Position numbers and translations under genes: made by a program. Below, piece by piece: positions 1-7,849 of a stretch of DNA of 29,116 nt. Below the pieces are notes generated by a model. It worked only from the letters and a program-made list of their open reading frames with translations, searched no databases and had not been told where the DNA came from. This DNA is from UBA7662 sp041688385 (GTDB taxonomy: Bacteria > Bacteroidota > Bacteroidia > UBA7662). The stretch covers positions 1 to 29,116 of the forward strand of contig JBDNIH010000079.1 of the NCBI GenBank assembly GCA_041688385.1, in the 5' to 3' direction. Position 1 is the stretch's first letter, and each line of letters opens with the position of its first letter.

Positions 1-94
1 CAGCCTTGTTTTTACTTTTAGTTTGGTCTCCGTGTATAGAAAATCAGCGTGCTTTCGTTCTCCCTTCTATTTTTGTAGTCTGAATAGAAAAAAT

Positions 95-601
95 ATGCGT
101 TGGTTTTTGCTCATAATTTTAAGTTTGTTGGCGGTTGCAGGTACAGCACAGCCACGTCGTGCTGATTTTTTAAGCCTAGGTATAAATGCCGGTTCGGCGA
201 ATTATATGGAAAGGGCCACCAGTCAGGGTTTTGGAATGCATCTTTCGGCCGATTTAAACGTAAACAGTTGGCTGTTTGCCAATATCACTGCGACCTACAC
301 AAAGTATAACACAGAGGCCAATACAGTGGTTTTCAATTTCGGGATGAAAGCATATCCCTACCGTTTCATCTACATTCATCCTTACACGGGTTTTGCACGT
401 ATTATGGCCGACCCAGAAATCGTAAAGAGGGGTACCGTGGGTCTTGGGTTAGGCTCAAGTGTTAGAACCGGTAAACGCCATATGAATTTTGAAGCTTGTG
501 CCGAATATTTGCCTTTTTATTTAACCGGTACCTATTATTTGTACGGCCGGTTCAGTTTCCCACTCTTTATGGGGAATGAAGCAGAGGACAACCGCTTTTG
601 A
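95..601 (+). CDS. Secreted hypothetical protein, probable outer-membrane beta-barrel
   Basis: I do not recognise a named family. The chosen start is the ATG at 95, because it places a classical signal peptide (MRWFLLIILSLLAVAGTAQ, hydrophobic core about residues 3-15) at the N-terminus; a longer reading from 23 would bury it. The mature part of about 150 residues alternates short hydrophobic and polar stretches with many aromatic and glycine residues (for example YPYRFIYIHPYTGF), as in small porin-like barrels of Bacteroidota. No catalytic motif is visible. The gene ends 56 nt before ychF, which has its own promoter box, so the two are probably not co-transcribed by necessity. Export is fairly secure; the barrel fold is inferred from composition only. 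Confidence 0.6.
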   Translation: MRWFLLIILSLLAVAGTAQPRRADFLSLGINAGSANYMERATSQGFGMHLSADLNVNSWLFANITATYTKYNTEANTVVFNFGMKAYPYRFIYIHPYTGFARIMADPEIVKRGTVGLGLGSSVRTGKRHMNFEACAEYLPFYLTGTYYLYGRFSFPLFMGNEAEDNRF

Positions 602-631
602 ATAGCCTGCCGATAATACGTCCTGTGTGCC

Positions 632-639
632 TATCTTTG
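632..639 (+). promoter_or_regulatory. Bacteroidota -7 promoter box of ychF
   Basis: TATCTTTG matches the Bacteroidota sigma-ABfr -7 consensus TAnnTTTG exactly. It sits 18 nt before the ychF ATG, implying a leader of roughly a dozen nucleotides. No good -33 TTTG/TTG is present at the usual 19-21 nt spacing. Confidence 0.5.
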
Positions 640-657
640 CGGCTGTTTTAATAAGAT

Positions 658-1755
658 ATGGCTCTCAAATGTGGTATAGTCGGCTTACCTAATGTAGGAA
701 AATCGACACTTTTTAATTGTTTATCAAACGCCAAAGCGCAAGCGGCGAATTTTCCTTTCTGTACCATTGAGCCCAACATAGGGGTGATTACGGTACCCGA
801 TGCCCGACTCAACAAACTTGCTGAATTGGTAAGCCCAGAGCGCATCGTACCGAATACAATTGAAATTGTAGATATAGCCGGTTTGGTGCAAGGCGCCAGC
901 AAAGGAGAAGGTCTTGGGAATAAATTCCTCGGCAATATACGCGAAACTGACGCTATCATCCATGTTTTACGCTGTTTTCAGGACGATAACGTGGTCCATG
1001 TACATGGTCGCGTAAATCCAATTAGCGATAAAGAAATCATTGATATAGAATTGCAGCTGAAAGATCTCGAGTCGGTCGATAAAAAGCTACAGAAAGTAGA
1101 ACGTGCAGCCAAAACTGGCGATAAAGACGCTAAAATTGCCTCTGACGTCCTGCATCGCTATAAAAACCATCTCGAACAAGGGAAATCAGCACGTACCGCG
1201 CCTGTCACTGAAGACGAGCGCGAGCATGCATATGATCTCTTTCTGTTGACCGAAAAACCGGTGATGTATGTCTGCAATGTCGACGAGAAGGCATTAAAAG
1301 TGGAGAACGACTATGTAGAACAAGTGCGTGCCATGGCTGCCGAAGAGGGGGCAGAAGTATTGGTGATTTGTGCCGCCATTGAATCGGACATCGCAGAACT
1401 CGAAAGTTTCGAGGACCGCCAGGCGTTTTTAGAAGACCTCGGACTTAACGAGTCGGGCGTAGAGAAGCTCATCAGACTGGCCTACAGACTACTCAAATTA
1501 CAGACCTATTTTACGGCAGGTGTACAAGAAGTGCGTGCATGGACCATACATCAAGGCACTTTGGCGCCGCAAGCTGCCGGCGTAATACATACCGACTTCG
1601 AAAAAGGCTTCATCAAGGCGGAAGTCATCCATTACCAAGATTTCGTTACATTGGGCTCATGGGCTGCTTGTCGTGAAGTGGGTAAGGTTAGCATTGAGGG
1701 CAAAGCGTATTTGGTGCAGGATGGCGACATCATGCTTTTCCGCTTCAACGTATGA
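658..1755 (+). CDS. ychF: YchF/OLA1-family redox-regulated ATPase
   Basis: Cytosolic OBG/YchF-type P-loop NTPase of 365 residues, the usual family length. YchF binds ribosomes and, unlike most GTPase-fold proteins, prefers ATP; it is linked to translation fidelity and oxidative stress. The G1 loop GLPNVGKST is at residues 9-17, the G3 motif DIAG at 72-75, and the G4 position reads NVDE at 207-210 in place of the GTP-specific NKxD, which is the family hallmark. The C-terminal ~85 residues (FTAGVQEVRAWT onward) form the TGS domain and end in the typical MLFRFNV. Its TGA overlaps the ATG of the following agmatinase-family gene (ATGA), so the two are probably translationally coupled. Confidence 0.97.
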   Translation: MALKCGIVGLPNVGKSTLFNCLSNAKAQAANFPFCTIEPNIGVITVPDARLNKLAELVSPERIVPNTIEIVDIAGLVQGASKGEGLGNKFLGNIRETDAIIHVLRCFQDDNVVHVHGRVNPISDKEIIDIELQLKDLESVDKKLQKVERAAKTGDKDAKIASDVLHRYKNHLEQGKSARTAPVTEDEREHAYDLFLLTEKPVMYVCNVDEKALKVENDYVEQVRAMAAEEGAEVLVICAAIESDIAELESFEDRQAFLEDLGLNESGVEKLIRLAYRLLKLQTYFTAGVQEVRAWTIHQGTLAPQAAGVIHTDFEKGFIKAEVIHYQDFVTLGSWAACREVGKVSIEGKAYLVQDGDIMLFRFNV

Positions 1756-2831
1756 AAATGCCGAAGCAGCAATTACATGACTTTGACCCCAACGGAGTAG
1801 GACAGGCAAATGGCCAACTTTTTGGACTGCCTTTCACCCCAGATACGGCAGGTGTTGTGATAGTTCCTGTTCCCTGGGATGTAACGGTATCGTACCAAGA
1901 AGGAACAGCCAAGGGGCCAAAAGCCATATTGGAAGCATCTCCTCAACTCGATTTTTTTGACCCAAAAATACCCCAAGCCTGGAATATAGGCATTGGGATG
2001 GAGGCAATAGACCGCAAATGGGAGAAAAGATCTAAAGGCTTACGTAAAAAGAGCAAACGTTATATTCAATGGCTTGAAGCCGGATCTCTAGAAAGCGAAC
2101 GTGCTGAAATGGAAGTCTTACAAGCCGATATCAATGAAAAATGCGGTTTTTTGTTCGACTGGGTTAAAGCAACCACTGCCTTTCATCTCGAAAAGGGCAA
2201 ATTGGTAGGCATACTTGGTGGAGATCACAGTACGCCTCTGGGTTTAATGCATGCATTGGCCGAACGAAATACTGATTTTGGCATCTTACAAATAGATGCT
2301 CACATGGATTTGCGTGACGCGTATGAGGGATTTGATTATTCCCACGCTTCCATTATGTTTAATGCGCTCAAAATACCTCAGATAAGTAAACTTGTTCAAG
2401 TAGGTATCAGAGATTATTGCGAAACGGAAGCCCAGTTGGCTGCCGATAGTCAAGGTAGGGTTGAAGTGTTTTATGATCGTGAACTGGCCACCGCTCAATT
2501 TCAAGGTCAGATCTGGCAAAAAAGCTGTGAAAAAATCATCAAAGCCTTACCAGACAAAGTTTACATCAGCTTCGATATCGACGGCCTCGACCCTAAACTT
2601 TGCCCAGGGACAGGTACGCCGGTTCCAGGAGGAATGGAATTTGAGCAAGCCATGTATTTGATTGAGCAAGTGGCCGCTAGTGGGCGTAAAATTATTGGCT
2701 TCGACCTTTGTGAAGTTGCTCCACGTAAAAAAGACGATTGGGATGCCAATGTAGGCGCCCGTGTTCTATACCGTATGGCTAATTTGGCCTATAAATCACA
2801 CGATCGAAAATTCACAAAAACTTTAGGTTGA
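1752..2831 (+). CDS. Agmatinase/arginase-family ureohydrolase
   Basis: Manganese ureohydrolase of 359 residues. The six metal ligands of the family are all visible: GGDHS (His159), DAHMD (Asp182, His184, Asp186) and SFDIDGLDP (Asp275, Asp277). The family hydrolyses guanidino groups of arginine, agmatine or formiminoglutamate. Agmatinase is preferred because the next gene, and nspC further on, form the carboxyspermidine branch, which consumes putrescine. A segment around residues 90-130 (lysine-rich helix EKRSKGLRKKSKRY) lengthens it relative to E. coli SpeB (about 306). The ATG at 1752 overlaps the ychF stop; an alternative ATG lies at 1758. No arginine decarboxylase is in the window, so the source of agmatine is not shown. 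Confidence 0.85.
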   Translation: MKMPKQQLHDFDPNGVGQANGQLFGLPFTPDTAGVVIVPVPWDVTVSYQEGTAKGPKAILEASPQLDFFDPKIPQAWNIGIGMEAIDRKWEKRSKGLRKKSKRYIQWLEAGSLESERAEMEVLQADINEKCGFLFDWVKATTAFHLEKGKLVGILGGDHSTPLGLMHALAERNTDFGILQIDAHMDLRDAYEGFDYSHASIMFNALKIPQISKLVQVGIRDYCETEAQLAADSQGRVEVFYDRELATAQFQGQIWQKSCEKIIKALPDKVYISFDIDGLDPKLCPGTGTPVPGGMEFEQAMYLIEQVAASGRKIIGFDLCEVAPRKKDDWDANVGARVLYRMANLAYKSHDRKFTKTLG

Positions 2832-2837
2832 AACAAC

Positions 2838-2845
2838 TAGTTTTG
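2838..2845 (+). promoter_or_regulatory. Putative -7 promoter box of the carboxyspermidine dehydrogenase gene
   Basis: TAGTTTTG fits TAnnTTTG and lies 26 nt before the ATG at 2872, in the 40-nt gap after the agmatinase-family stop. There is no convincing -33 element. The gene could therefore be read both from the upstream operon and from this internal promoter. Confidence 0.35.
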
Positions 2846-2871
2846 CCGCAACAGCAGGAAAAACATCATCC

Positions 2872-4080
2872 ATGGGAAAAGTACTAATTATTGGTGCAGG
2901 CGGCGTAGGAGCCGTAGTCACCCACAAATGTGCACAGGTGCCAGAGGTATTCAGCGACATACTGTTGGCCAGCCGTACCAAGTCGAAATGCGATAAAATT
3001 GCCGCCGAAGTAGGGGGTAACCGCGTCAAAACCGCGCAGGTCGATGCCGATAATGTAGAAGAACTGGTTGCGCTAATCACCAACTTCAAACCCGAAGTAG
3101 TGATTAATGTGGCATTGCCCTACCAAGACTTAACCATCATGGAGGCTTGTTTGCGCACTAAAGTTCATTACCTAGATACTGCCAATTACGAGCCAAAAGA
3201 CGTAGCGAAGTTTGAATACCACTGGCAGTGGGCTTTCCAGGATCGCTTTAAAGAAGCAGGCATACTTGGATTGTTGGGCTGCGGTTTTGATCCAGGTGTA
3301 TCGGGTATTTTCACGGCCCACGCCCTCAAACATCATTTCGACGAAATTCATTATCTCGATATCATCGATTGTAATGCCGGTGAGCATGGCAAAGCTTTCG
3401 CTACTAATTTTAACCCTGAAATTAATATTCGCGAGATTACCCAAAAAGGTAAATATTGGCAGCAGGGAGAATGGATTGAAATTGAGCCGCTAAGCATTCA
3501 CCAGCCCGTTGACTATCCAAACATTGGTCCGAAAGAATCGTATTTATTATATCACGAAGAGTTGGAGTCGTTGGTGAAAAACATCCCCAATATTAAACGT
3601 GCACGTTTCTGGATGACCTTTTCGCTGAACTACATTAATCACCTCCGCGTGCTTGAGAATGTGGGTATGACGAACATTAAACCTATTAAATTCCAAGGTC
3701 AAGAGATTATACCATTGGAGTTTCTAAAGGCCGTATTGCCTGAGCCATCTTCTTTAGGAGAAGGGTATAGCGGACAAACCTCCATCGGCTGCCAAATTAA
3801 AGGCATCAAGGATGGCAAGGAAAAAACCTATTATGTGTGGAATAACTGCGATCACGCAGCTGTTTATAAGGAAATTAAGGCCCAGGCCGTTTCTTATACC
3901 ACCGGCGTACCAGCTATGATAGGTGCCATGATGATTATGACCAAAAAATGGAGTGGAAGAGGGGTGTTTAATGTTGAGGACTTCGATCCAGATCCATTTA
4001 TGGCTGCTTTGCCCAAGCATGGTTTGCCTTGGCATGAAGCTGTAAACCAGCCTTTGGCATTCAACGATTATCAGTTGTAA
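2872..4080 (+). CDS. Carboxynorspermidine/carboxyspermidine dehydrogenase (saccharopine dehydrogenase family)
   Basis: Cytosolic NAD(P)-dependent enzyme of 402 residues. The family condenses aspartate beta-semialdehyde with putrescine (or 1,3-diaminopropane) and reduces the imine to carboxyspermidine (or carboxynorspermidine). The N-terminus carries a Rossmann loop, VLIIGAGGVGAVV (residues 4-16). The next blocks, VVINVALPYQDLTIMEAC, YLDTANYE and GILGLLGCGFDPGVSG, are characteristic of the bacterial carboxy(nor)spermidine dehydrogenase branch of saccharopine dehydrogenases. It lies between an agmatinase-family gene and, beyond one opposed gene, nspC, which performs the next step. True lysine-pathway saccharopine dehydrogenase is the main alternative, but the gene context argues against it. 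A strong terminator follows the stop codon. Confidence 0.9.
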   Translation: MGKVLIIGAGGVGAVVTHKCAQVPEVFSDILLASRTKSKCDKIAAEVGGNRVKTAQVDADNVEELVALITNFKPEVVINVALPYQDLTIMEACLRTKVHYLDTANYEPKDVAKFEYHWQWAFQDRFKEAGILGLLGCGFDPGVSGIFTAHALKHHFDEIHYLDIIDCNAGEHGKAFATNFNPEINIREITQKGKYWQQGEWIEIEPLSIHQPVDYPNIGPKESYLLYHEELESLVKNIPNIKRARFWMTFSLNYINHLRVLENVGMTNIKPIKFQGQEIIPLEFLKAVLPEPSSLGEGYSGQTSIGCQIKGIKDGKEKTYYVWNNCDHAAVYKEIKAQAVSYTTGVPAMIGAMMIMTKKWSGRGVFNVEDFDPDPFMAALPKHGLPWHEAVNQPLAFNDYQL

Positions 4081-4096
4081 ATCTGAATTTAAAGCA

Positions 4097-4127
4097 AAAG
4101 CGCAATTCTTGGAATTGCGCTTTTTTT
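4097..4127 (+). terminator. Intrinsic terminator after the carboxyspermidine dehydrogenase gene
   Basis: A 12-bp stem (AAAGCGCAATTC at 4097-4108 pairing with GAATTGCGCTTT at 4112-4123) with a 3-nt loop runs into seven T residues (4121-4127). It begins 17 nt after the stop codon. Confidence 0.9.
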
Positions 4128-4146
4128 GTTGCTTATGGTTTTAGTG

Positions 4147-4180
4147 AACCGGCGCCTGAGCGAAGTCGAAGGCAACGGTT
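4147..4180. repeat. Short hairpin element with a TGAGCGAAGTCGAAGG core
   Basis: AACCG (4147-4151) pairs with CGGTT (4176-4180), and GCCT (4154-4157) pairs with AGGC (4170-4173), around the core CTGAGCGAAGTCGAAGG. From memory, this core resembles a short dispersed intergenic repeat seen in many Bacteroidota genomes. Only one copy is in this window, so its repeat status cannot be tested here. It sits between two opposed terminators, where such an element would be harmless. Confidence 0.45.
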
Positions 4181-4223
4181 AATGGTATAGCCTTCCAGCT
4201 TATGCTCGTATGCTTTAAGACTT

Positions 4224-4258
4224 AAAAAAAAAGCCCTGCTATGTAACAAGCAGGGCTT
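4224..4258 (-). terminator. Intrinsic terminator of the T9SS cargo gene
   Basis: Read on the minus strand, AAGCCCTGC and GCAGGGCTT (plus-strand 4231-4239 and 4250-4258) form a perfect 9-bp stem with a 10-nt loop. It is followed by an uninterrupted T-run (A-run 4224-4232 on the plus strand). It starts about 30 nt after the stop codon of the gene at 4289-6205. Confidence 0.9.
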
Positions 4259-4288
4259 AATTGTAAAGCCAAGTTATATTTTTTCAGC

Positions 4289-6205
4289 TTAGTGAATCTG
4301 CAATTTACGGGTAACCAATTGATTGCCAGATTGTATCTGCACCAAATACATGCCATTTGATAAGCCAGTAGCGGGTACTTCGAGCATATGTTTTCCTTCT
4401 GGCATATTACCATACTGCTGTGTCAACAATTGCCGACCTAGCATATCTGTGATATGAACCGAAATATTTTCAAAACGCTGCAGTTCTAGATTTATGCTGA
4501 ATTTACCATTCGCTGGGTTTGGATAAGGATTTCCGACTTTGGCAGCATTGACATCAAGTTCATTAACAGAAGTCAAATCAGGTTTGAAGTAAATCTGGAA
4601 AGGTGCACCAGCTGGGAAGCCCACGCCACCGCCATTTCCTAAAGTCCAGGCAAATGTGGTATTGCTACGCTGGATAGCATCTCCAGAACATATAATACCA
4701 GGAGCTGTGATAGGTGGGAAGAAAGCCGTGCCGCCGGCGATGAACGACCAAACTAACCAATAATTTTGACCTCCTGAGAGTTGAGTTGGAGTCATGAACT
4801 CACCAACTACACGCATGATTGGTCGTGTAGAATCGAGGGGAGTTGAATTGCTTGCACGCATAACCCCTGAGAAATAAGTATCCAATAAGCCATTTACGGT
4901 ACTATCGCCATAAATCGATTGACCTCCAGCTGAAGGGTCACCATCGTAAATCATTAAGAACACACTCGTAAAATTTGAAACAAAACCAGAACCAGTTTGA
5001 TATGCCCAGAATCCAATTGAATCAATCAAATAGTTTCCACCATCAGGCAACCAGAATTTTTCAGCAGTGTGAATTGTACCATTTAAACCTAAAGTCGAAA
5101 GCGGTGGACTAAGCATACTTAGCGCATTTCCATTATATCCACCAACTGGGTCGGTAACTATAGGTCCATTATCAAAAATTCCTGTTGTAGCCAAAGGATT
5201 TGCAACTATTGCAACTAAACTAAGTGTGTCATCGCCGCGAAACTCGTCATTGGCTAAATTTGAAAATGCTTTATAGGTGAAATTACCTGGGGTAGAAGGA
5301 GAAATAGGGTCGAATTCTAGAAAATGTAAAGAGTCAGGTGCAATTGTTCCTACCATTTTCGTGCTGGTATATCCTCCAGGCCCTTGAAGTGTAACACTAA
5401 AGGATTGCGGCAATAAACCTGTGTTTTTTATATAAAAGGAAGGCACAACAGTATCACCTACAAGTAAATATTGAGAGCCAAATACACGGTCAACAGCCAC
5501 ATTGTTGTTAAAGGGAAAATTAAAACGAACTGTGGGTTTCCGAAGTTGACTACGCGTTGTAAGACTATCTGCTGGGAAACCAACAGAGTCAGTTAATATA
5601 TATTTGGTGGTGTTAGCCAAATATTGCGGTACGGCCGCATCACTATTGTAGAACCAACGAATATCTCCAATTTGACCGTTCAGCTGGACATACTCAATGA
5701 GCATTTCCACATTACTTCCAGTTTGATAATTAAAAACTGAATCGAGTATAATTCTTTTCCAGCCATTTGTTGAATCAATAAATGCTGCGGGGTTTCCATT
5801 GTATACCAATTTGGCTTGGTTGGCTCTGGATATCCAGTTTATGGCATTTGCACCGTAATCGGTTATACTCACATTTCGTAGATAAATTTTCATGTTTGGC
5901 GTACCCTGTAATGGGGTTAAAGAACTTGGGACACTGGTTACGGTTCCACCACGGCTGAATTCAAGGCTGCTAATTGCAGCATTGTTGGGGATTAATGATA
6001 CCAAGGACGAAGGATAGATGTAGGCGTGACGAGAAGAAGCTGGAGATAAGCCTTTTGTACGCATAGGTCCAAAATCATTTCCACTACCACTTGCGTAGTT
6101 GGATGCAAATTGGTTCGTGCCAATTGTAATACTCTGTGCATCAACATGTGCGGAAAACCCTAAGATTAGGCATGCCACCGGTAAAACAGAAAATAGTTTT
6201 CTCAT
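4289..6205 (-). CDS. Secreted protein with T9SS type A sorting domain
   Basis: A 638-residue exported protein. A Sec signal peptide (MRKLFSVLPVACLILGFSAHVDAQ) precedes a beta-rich body. The last ~80 residues are a typical T9SS C-terminal sorting domain: NPYPNPANGKF, a VHITDMLGRQLL block, then GLSNGMYLVQIQSGNQLVTRKLQIH. Such domains carry cargo across the outer membrane through the type IX system. The first ~220 residues resemble the anonymous N-terminal domains common in Bacteroidota surface proteins, and a CARDB-like Ig segment is plausible around residues 235-330 (VGDTVVPSFYIKNTGLLPQSF). No enzymatic motif was recognised, so the function is unknown. It is transcribed against its neighbours, from its own promoter to its own terminator, and it splits the polyamine genes. 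Confidence 0.88.
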   Translation of the reverse strand: MRKLFSVLPVACLILGFSAHVDAQSITIGTNQFASNYASGSGNDFGPMRTKGLSPASSRHAYIYPSSLVSLIPNNAAISSLEFSRGGTVTSVPSSLTPLQGTPNMKIYLRNVSITDYGANAINWISRANQAKLVYNGNPAAFIDSTNGWKRIILDSVFNYQTGSNVEMLIEYVQLNGQIGDIRWFYNSDAAVPQYLANTTKYILTDSVGFPADSLTTRSQLRKPTVRFNFPFNNNVAVDRVFGSQYLLVGDTVVPSFYIKNTGLLPQSFSVTLQGPGGYTSTKMVGTIAPDSLHFLEFDPISPSTPGNFTYKAFSNLANDEFRGDDTLSLVAIVANPLATTGIFDNGPIVTDPVGGYNGNALSMLSPPLSTLGLNGTIHTAEKFWLPDGGNYLIDSIGFWAYQTGSGFVSNFTSVFLMIYDGDPSAGGQSIYGDSTVNGLLDTYFSGVMRASNSTPLDSTRPIMRVVGEFMTPTQLSGGQNYWLVWSFIAGGTAFFPPITAPGIICSGDAIQRSNTTFAWTLGNGGGVGFPAGAPFQIYFKPDLTSVNELDVNAAKVGNPYPNPANGKFSINLELQRFENISVHITDMLGRQLLTQQYGNMPEGKHMLEVPATGLSNGMYLVQIQSGNQLVTRKLQIH

Positions 6206-6226
6206 AGTTTAAGGTTTTGTTCGATT

Positions 6227-6256
6227 CGAAGATAGTCGCTGGTATGAAATATTCAA
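6227..6256 (-). promoter_or_regulatory. Promoter of the T9SS cargo gene
   Basis: On the minus strand, TTG (plus 6254-6256) is followed after 19 nt by TATCTTCG (plus 6227-6234). This is one base off the Bacteroidota -7 consensus TAnnTTTG, and the -33/-7 spacing is correct. The box ends 21 nt before the ATG at 6205. Confidence 0.5.
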
Positions 6257-6313
6257 TTTTTTTGAAATTCACGTGAACAAGTTTTAATCATTCACTGAGC
6301 TCGTTTTGAATCG

Positions 6314-6321
6314 TATTTTTG
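6314..6321 (+). promoter_or_regulatory. Putative -7 promoter box of nspC
   Basis: TATTTTTG matches TAnnTTTG and lies 14 nt before the preferred nspC ATG at 6336. The box falls inside the longer open frame that begins at 6306, so it also argues for the downstream start. No clear -33 element is present. Confidence 0.45.
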
Positions 6322-6335
6322 ACAAAAATCTGATT

Positions 6336-7475
6336 ATGCAATTGCCTTTCGAAAATTTGCCAACACCCCTTTTTTTGATGCACGAACAAAAGCTTCGTCG
6401 CAATCTGGAATTGATGAAAAGGGTGCAAGAAGACGCTGGAATTAAGATTGTTTTGGCATTAAAAGGTTTTAGTATGTACAGTACCTTTCCCTTAATTAAA
6501 CAATATCTACAAGGAACTACCTCTAGCTCATTGCATGAGGCTAAGTTGGGATTTGAAGAATTTGGAGGTGAAACACATGTATACAGTCCTGCTTATCGAG
6601 AAGATGAATTTGACGAACTTTTACAATATGCCGACCATTTCAGCTTCAATTCGGTTAGTCAATACCTAAAATTTAGTGACAGACTGTTTGCGGCCAAACC
6701 ACGAGCCCATGCCGGTATTCGCATTAATCCGGAATACAGCACGGTGACTGTCGACCTCTACAATCCCTGTATACCCGGTTCTCGTTTAGGCATACGCGCT
6801 GAAGATTTGCCTAAAACACTACCTGCGGGCATACAATTCCTGCATAGCCACAACCTTTGTGAGAGTGATTCGTATGCACTCGAACAGACGTTAGAAAATA
6901 TTGAAAGTTTGTTTGGGCAATATCTCCCGCACATAAAACTGCTCAATCTTGGTGGCGGCCATCTTATGACACGAGAAGATTATGATGTTGATCATCTCAT
7001 TCGTACCCTCAAAAACTTCAAAATAAAATACCCCCACATAGAATTGATGCTGGAGCCAGGATCCGCGGTAGCCTGGCAAACAGGTTATCTGGTAAGCAAT
7101 GTGCTCGATATCGTTAACAGTAAAGGCATTCAGGTGGCTATACTCGATTGTTCGGTATCGGCCCATATGCCAGATGTCATTGAAATGCCGTATAAGCCGA
7201 AAATTTACGGAGCCACCGACCCAATTGCCGGCAAACCTACTTATCGTTTCGGAGGTCAGACTTGTTTGGCTGGTGATTTCGTAGGCGACTATAGTTTTGA
7301 CAATCCCTTACAAATTGGCGATCGAGTGATTTTCGACGATATGATGCATTACACCATGGTTAAAACCACCACATTTAACGGAATAAATTTACCGCATATG
7401 GGCATTTGGAAGGAGGATGGAAGTTACTTGCACCTCAAATCTTTCGGTTACCACGACTTCAAGTCACGACTTTAG
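6336..7475 (+). CDS. nspC: Carboxynorspermidine/carboxyspermidine decarboxylase
   Basis: PLP-dependent fold-III (alanine racemase-like) decarboxylase of 379 residues. It removes CO2 from carboxyspermidine or carboxynorspermidine to give spermidine or norspermidine. The Schiff-base lysine is Lys43 in VLALKGFSMY. Further family landmarks are the HSHNLCES block, the glycine loop LNLGGGH that binds PLP phosphate, LMLEPGSAVAWQTG, and GGQTCLAGD with the catalytic cysteine. The ATG at 6336 is preferred over an in-frame ATG at 6306, because conserved homology begins at LPFENLPTPLFL and a -7 box overlaps the upstream region. It completes the pathway begun by the genes at 1752-4080, with the intervening T9SS gene on the other strand. 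In Bacteroidota the physiological product is normally spermidine. Confidence 0.93.
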   Translation: MQLPFENLPTPLFLMHEQKLRRNLELMKRVQEDAGIKIVLALKGFSMYSTFPLIKQYLQGTTSSSLHEAKLGFEEFGGETHVYSPAYREDEFDELLQYADHFSFNSVSQYLKFSDRLFAAKPRAHAGIRINPEYSTVTVDLYNPCIPGSRLGIRAEDLPKTLPAGIQFLHSHNLCESDSYALEQTLENIESLFGQYLPHIKLLNLGGGHLMTREDYDVDHLIRTLKNFKIKYPHIELMLEPGSAVAWQTGYLVSNVLDIVNSKGIQVAILDCSVSAHMPDVIEMPYKPKIYGATDPIAGKPTYRFGGQTCLAGDFVGDYSFDNPLQIGDRVIFDDMMHYTMVKTTTFNGINLPHMGIWKEDGSYLHLKSFGYHDFKSRL

Positions 7476-7536
7476 CTCCGCAATGAACCGGCTGGTCCTC
7501 GCTCCGCCAAGCGGAATTAAAATTTGTTGGTTCAAC

Positions 7537-7849
7537 TTTATGGAATCGGACTGCCGACTTTTGAAAATGGTACTGAACCTCAAGAAGTATGCCGGTTTTC
7601 CACGTCCTGAGTAAACAAAATGGATCATCGACCGCGGACATTCTGTAAAAAAAAGCAACACGCTAACAATAAAAGACAAATCGAGCCTTGGGTTTTCGAG
7701 GTTAAAACGTCATTAGTCGATAAAAAATGGACCAACGCCCGTGGACATTCTGTAATAAAAAGCAAAAGGCTATCCATTAAAGAGTAAGCTACCTTAGAAA
7801 CCAATCGGGTCTTCCGTCTTCAAAAACTACATTCGTCCGTAATCGATAA
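7537..7849. repeat. Degenerate tandem repeat, ~107-nt period, in a convergent intergenic region
   Basis: The 351-nt gap between nspC and the reductase holds no convincing gene. Two segments, 7617-7675 and 7724-7782, align without gaps at 49 of 59 positions and share the core GGACATTCTGTAA. Their offset is 107 nt, which is not a multiple of three. Similarity continues more weakly after the core (around 7678-7723 versus 7799-7849), so the last copy reaches into the 3' end of the reductase gene. A more decayed third copy is suggested at 7537-7620 (TTTATGGAATCGGACTGCCG, then ACGTCCTGAGT). A small hairpin TCCGC-CAA-GCGGA (7503-7515) lies just after nspC but lacks a T-run. Confidence 0.6.

Noticed and set aside
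23..94. N-terminal extension of the first gene
   Set aside because: The signal peptide starts at the ATG at 95; an extension would place 24 polar residues before it.
7620..7787. Open frame of 55 codons (MDHRPRTFCKKK...) across the tandem repeat
   Set aside because: The repeat copies are offset by 107 nt and so fall in different frames, there is no promoter or ribosome-site support, and the peptide is compositionally odd. The DNA-level repeat explains the region better.
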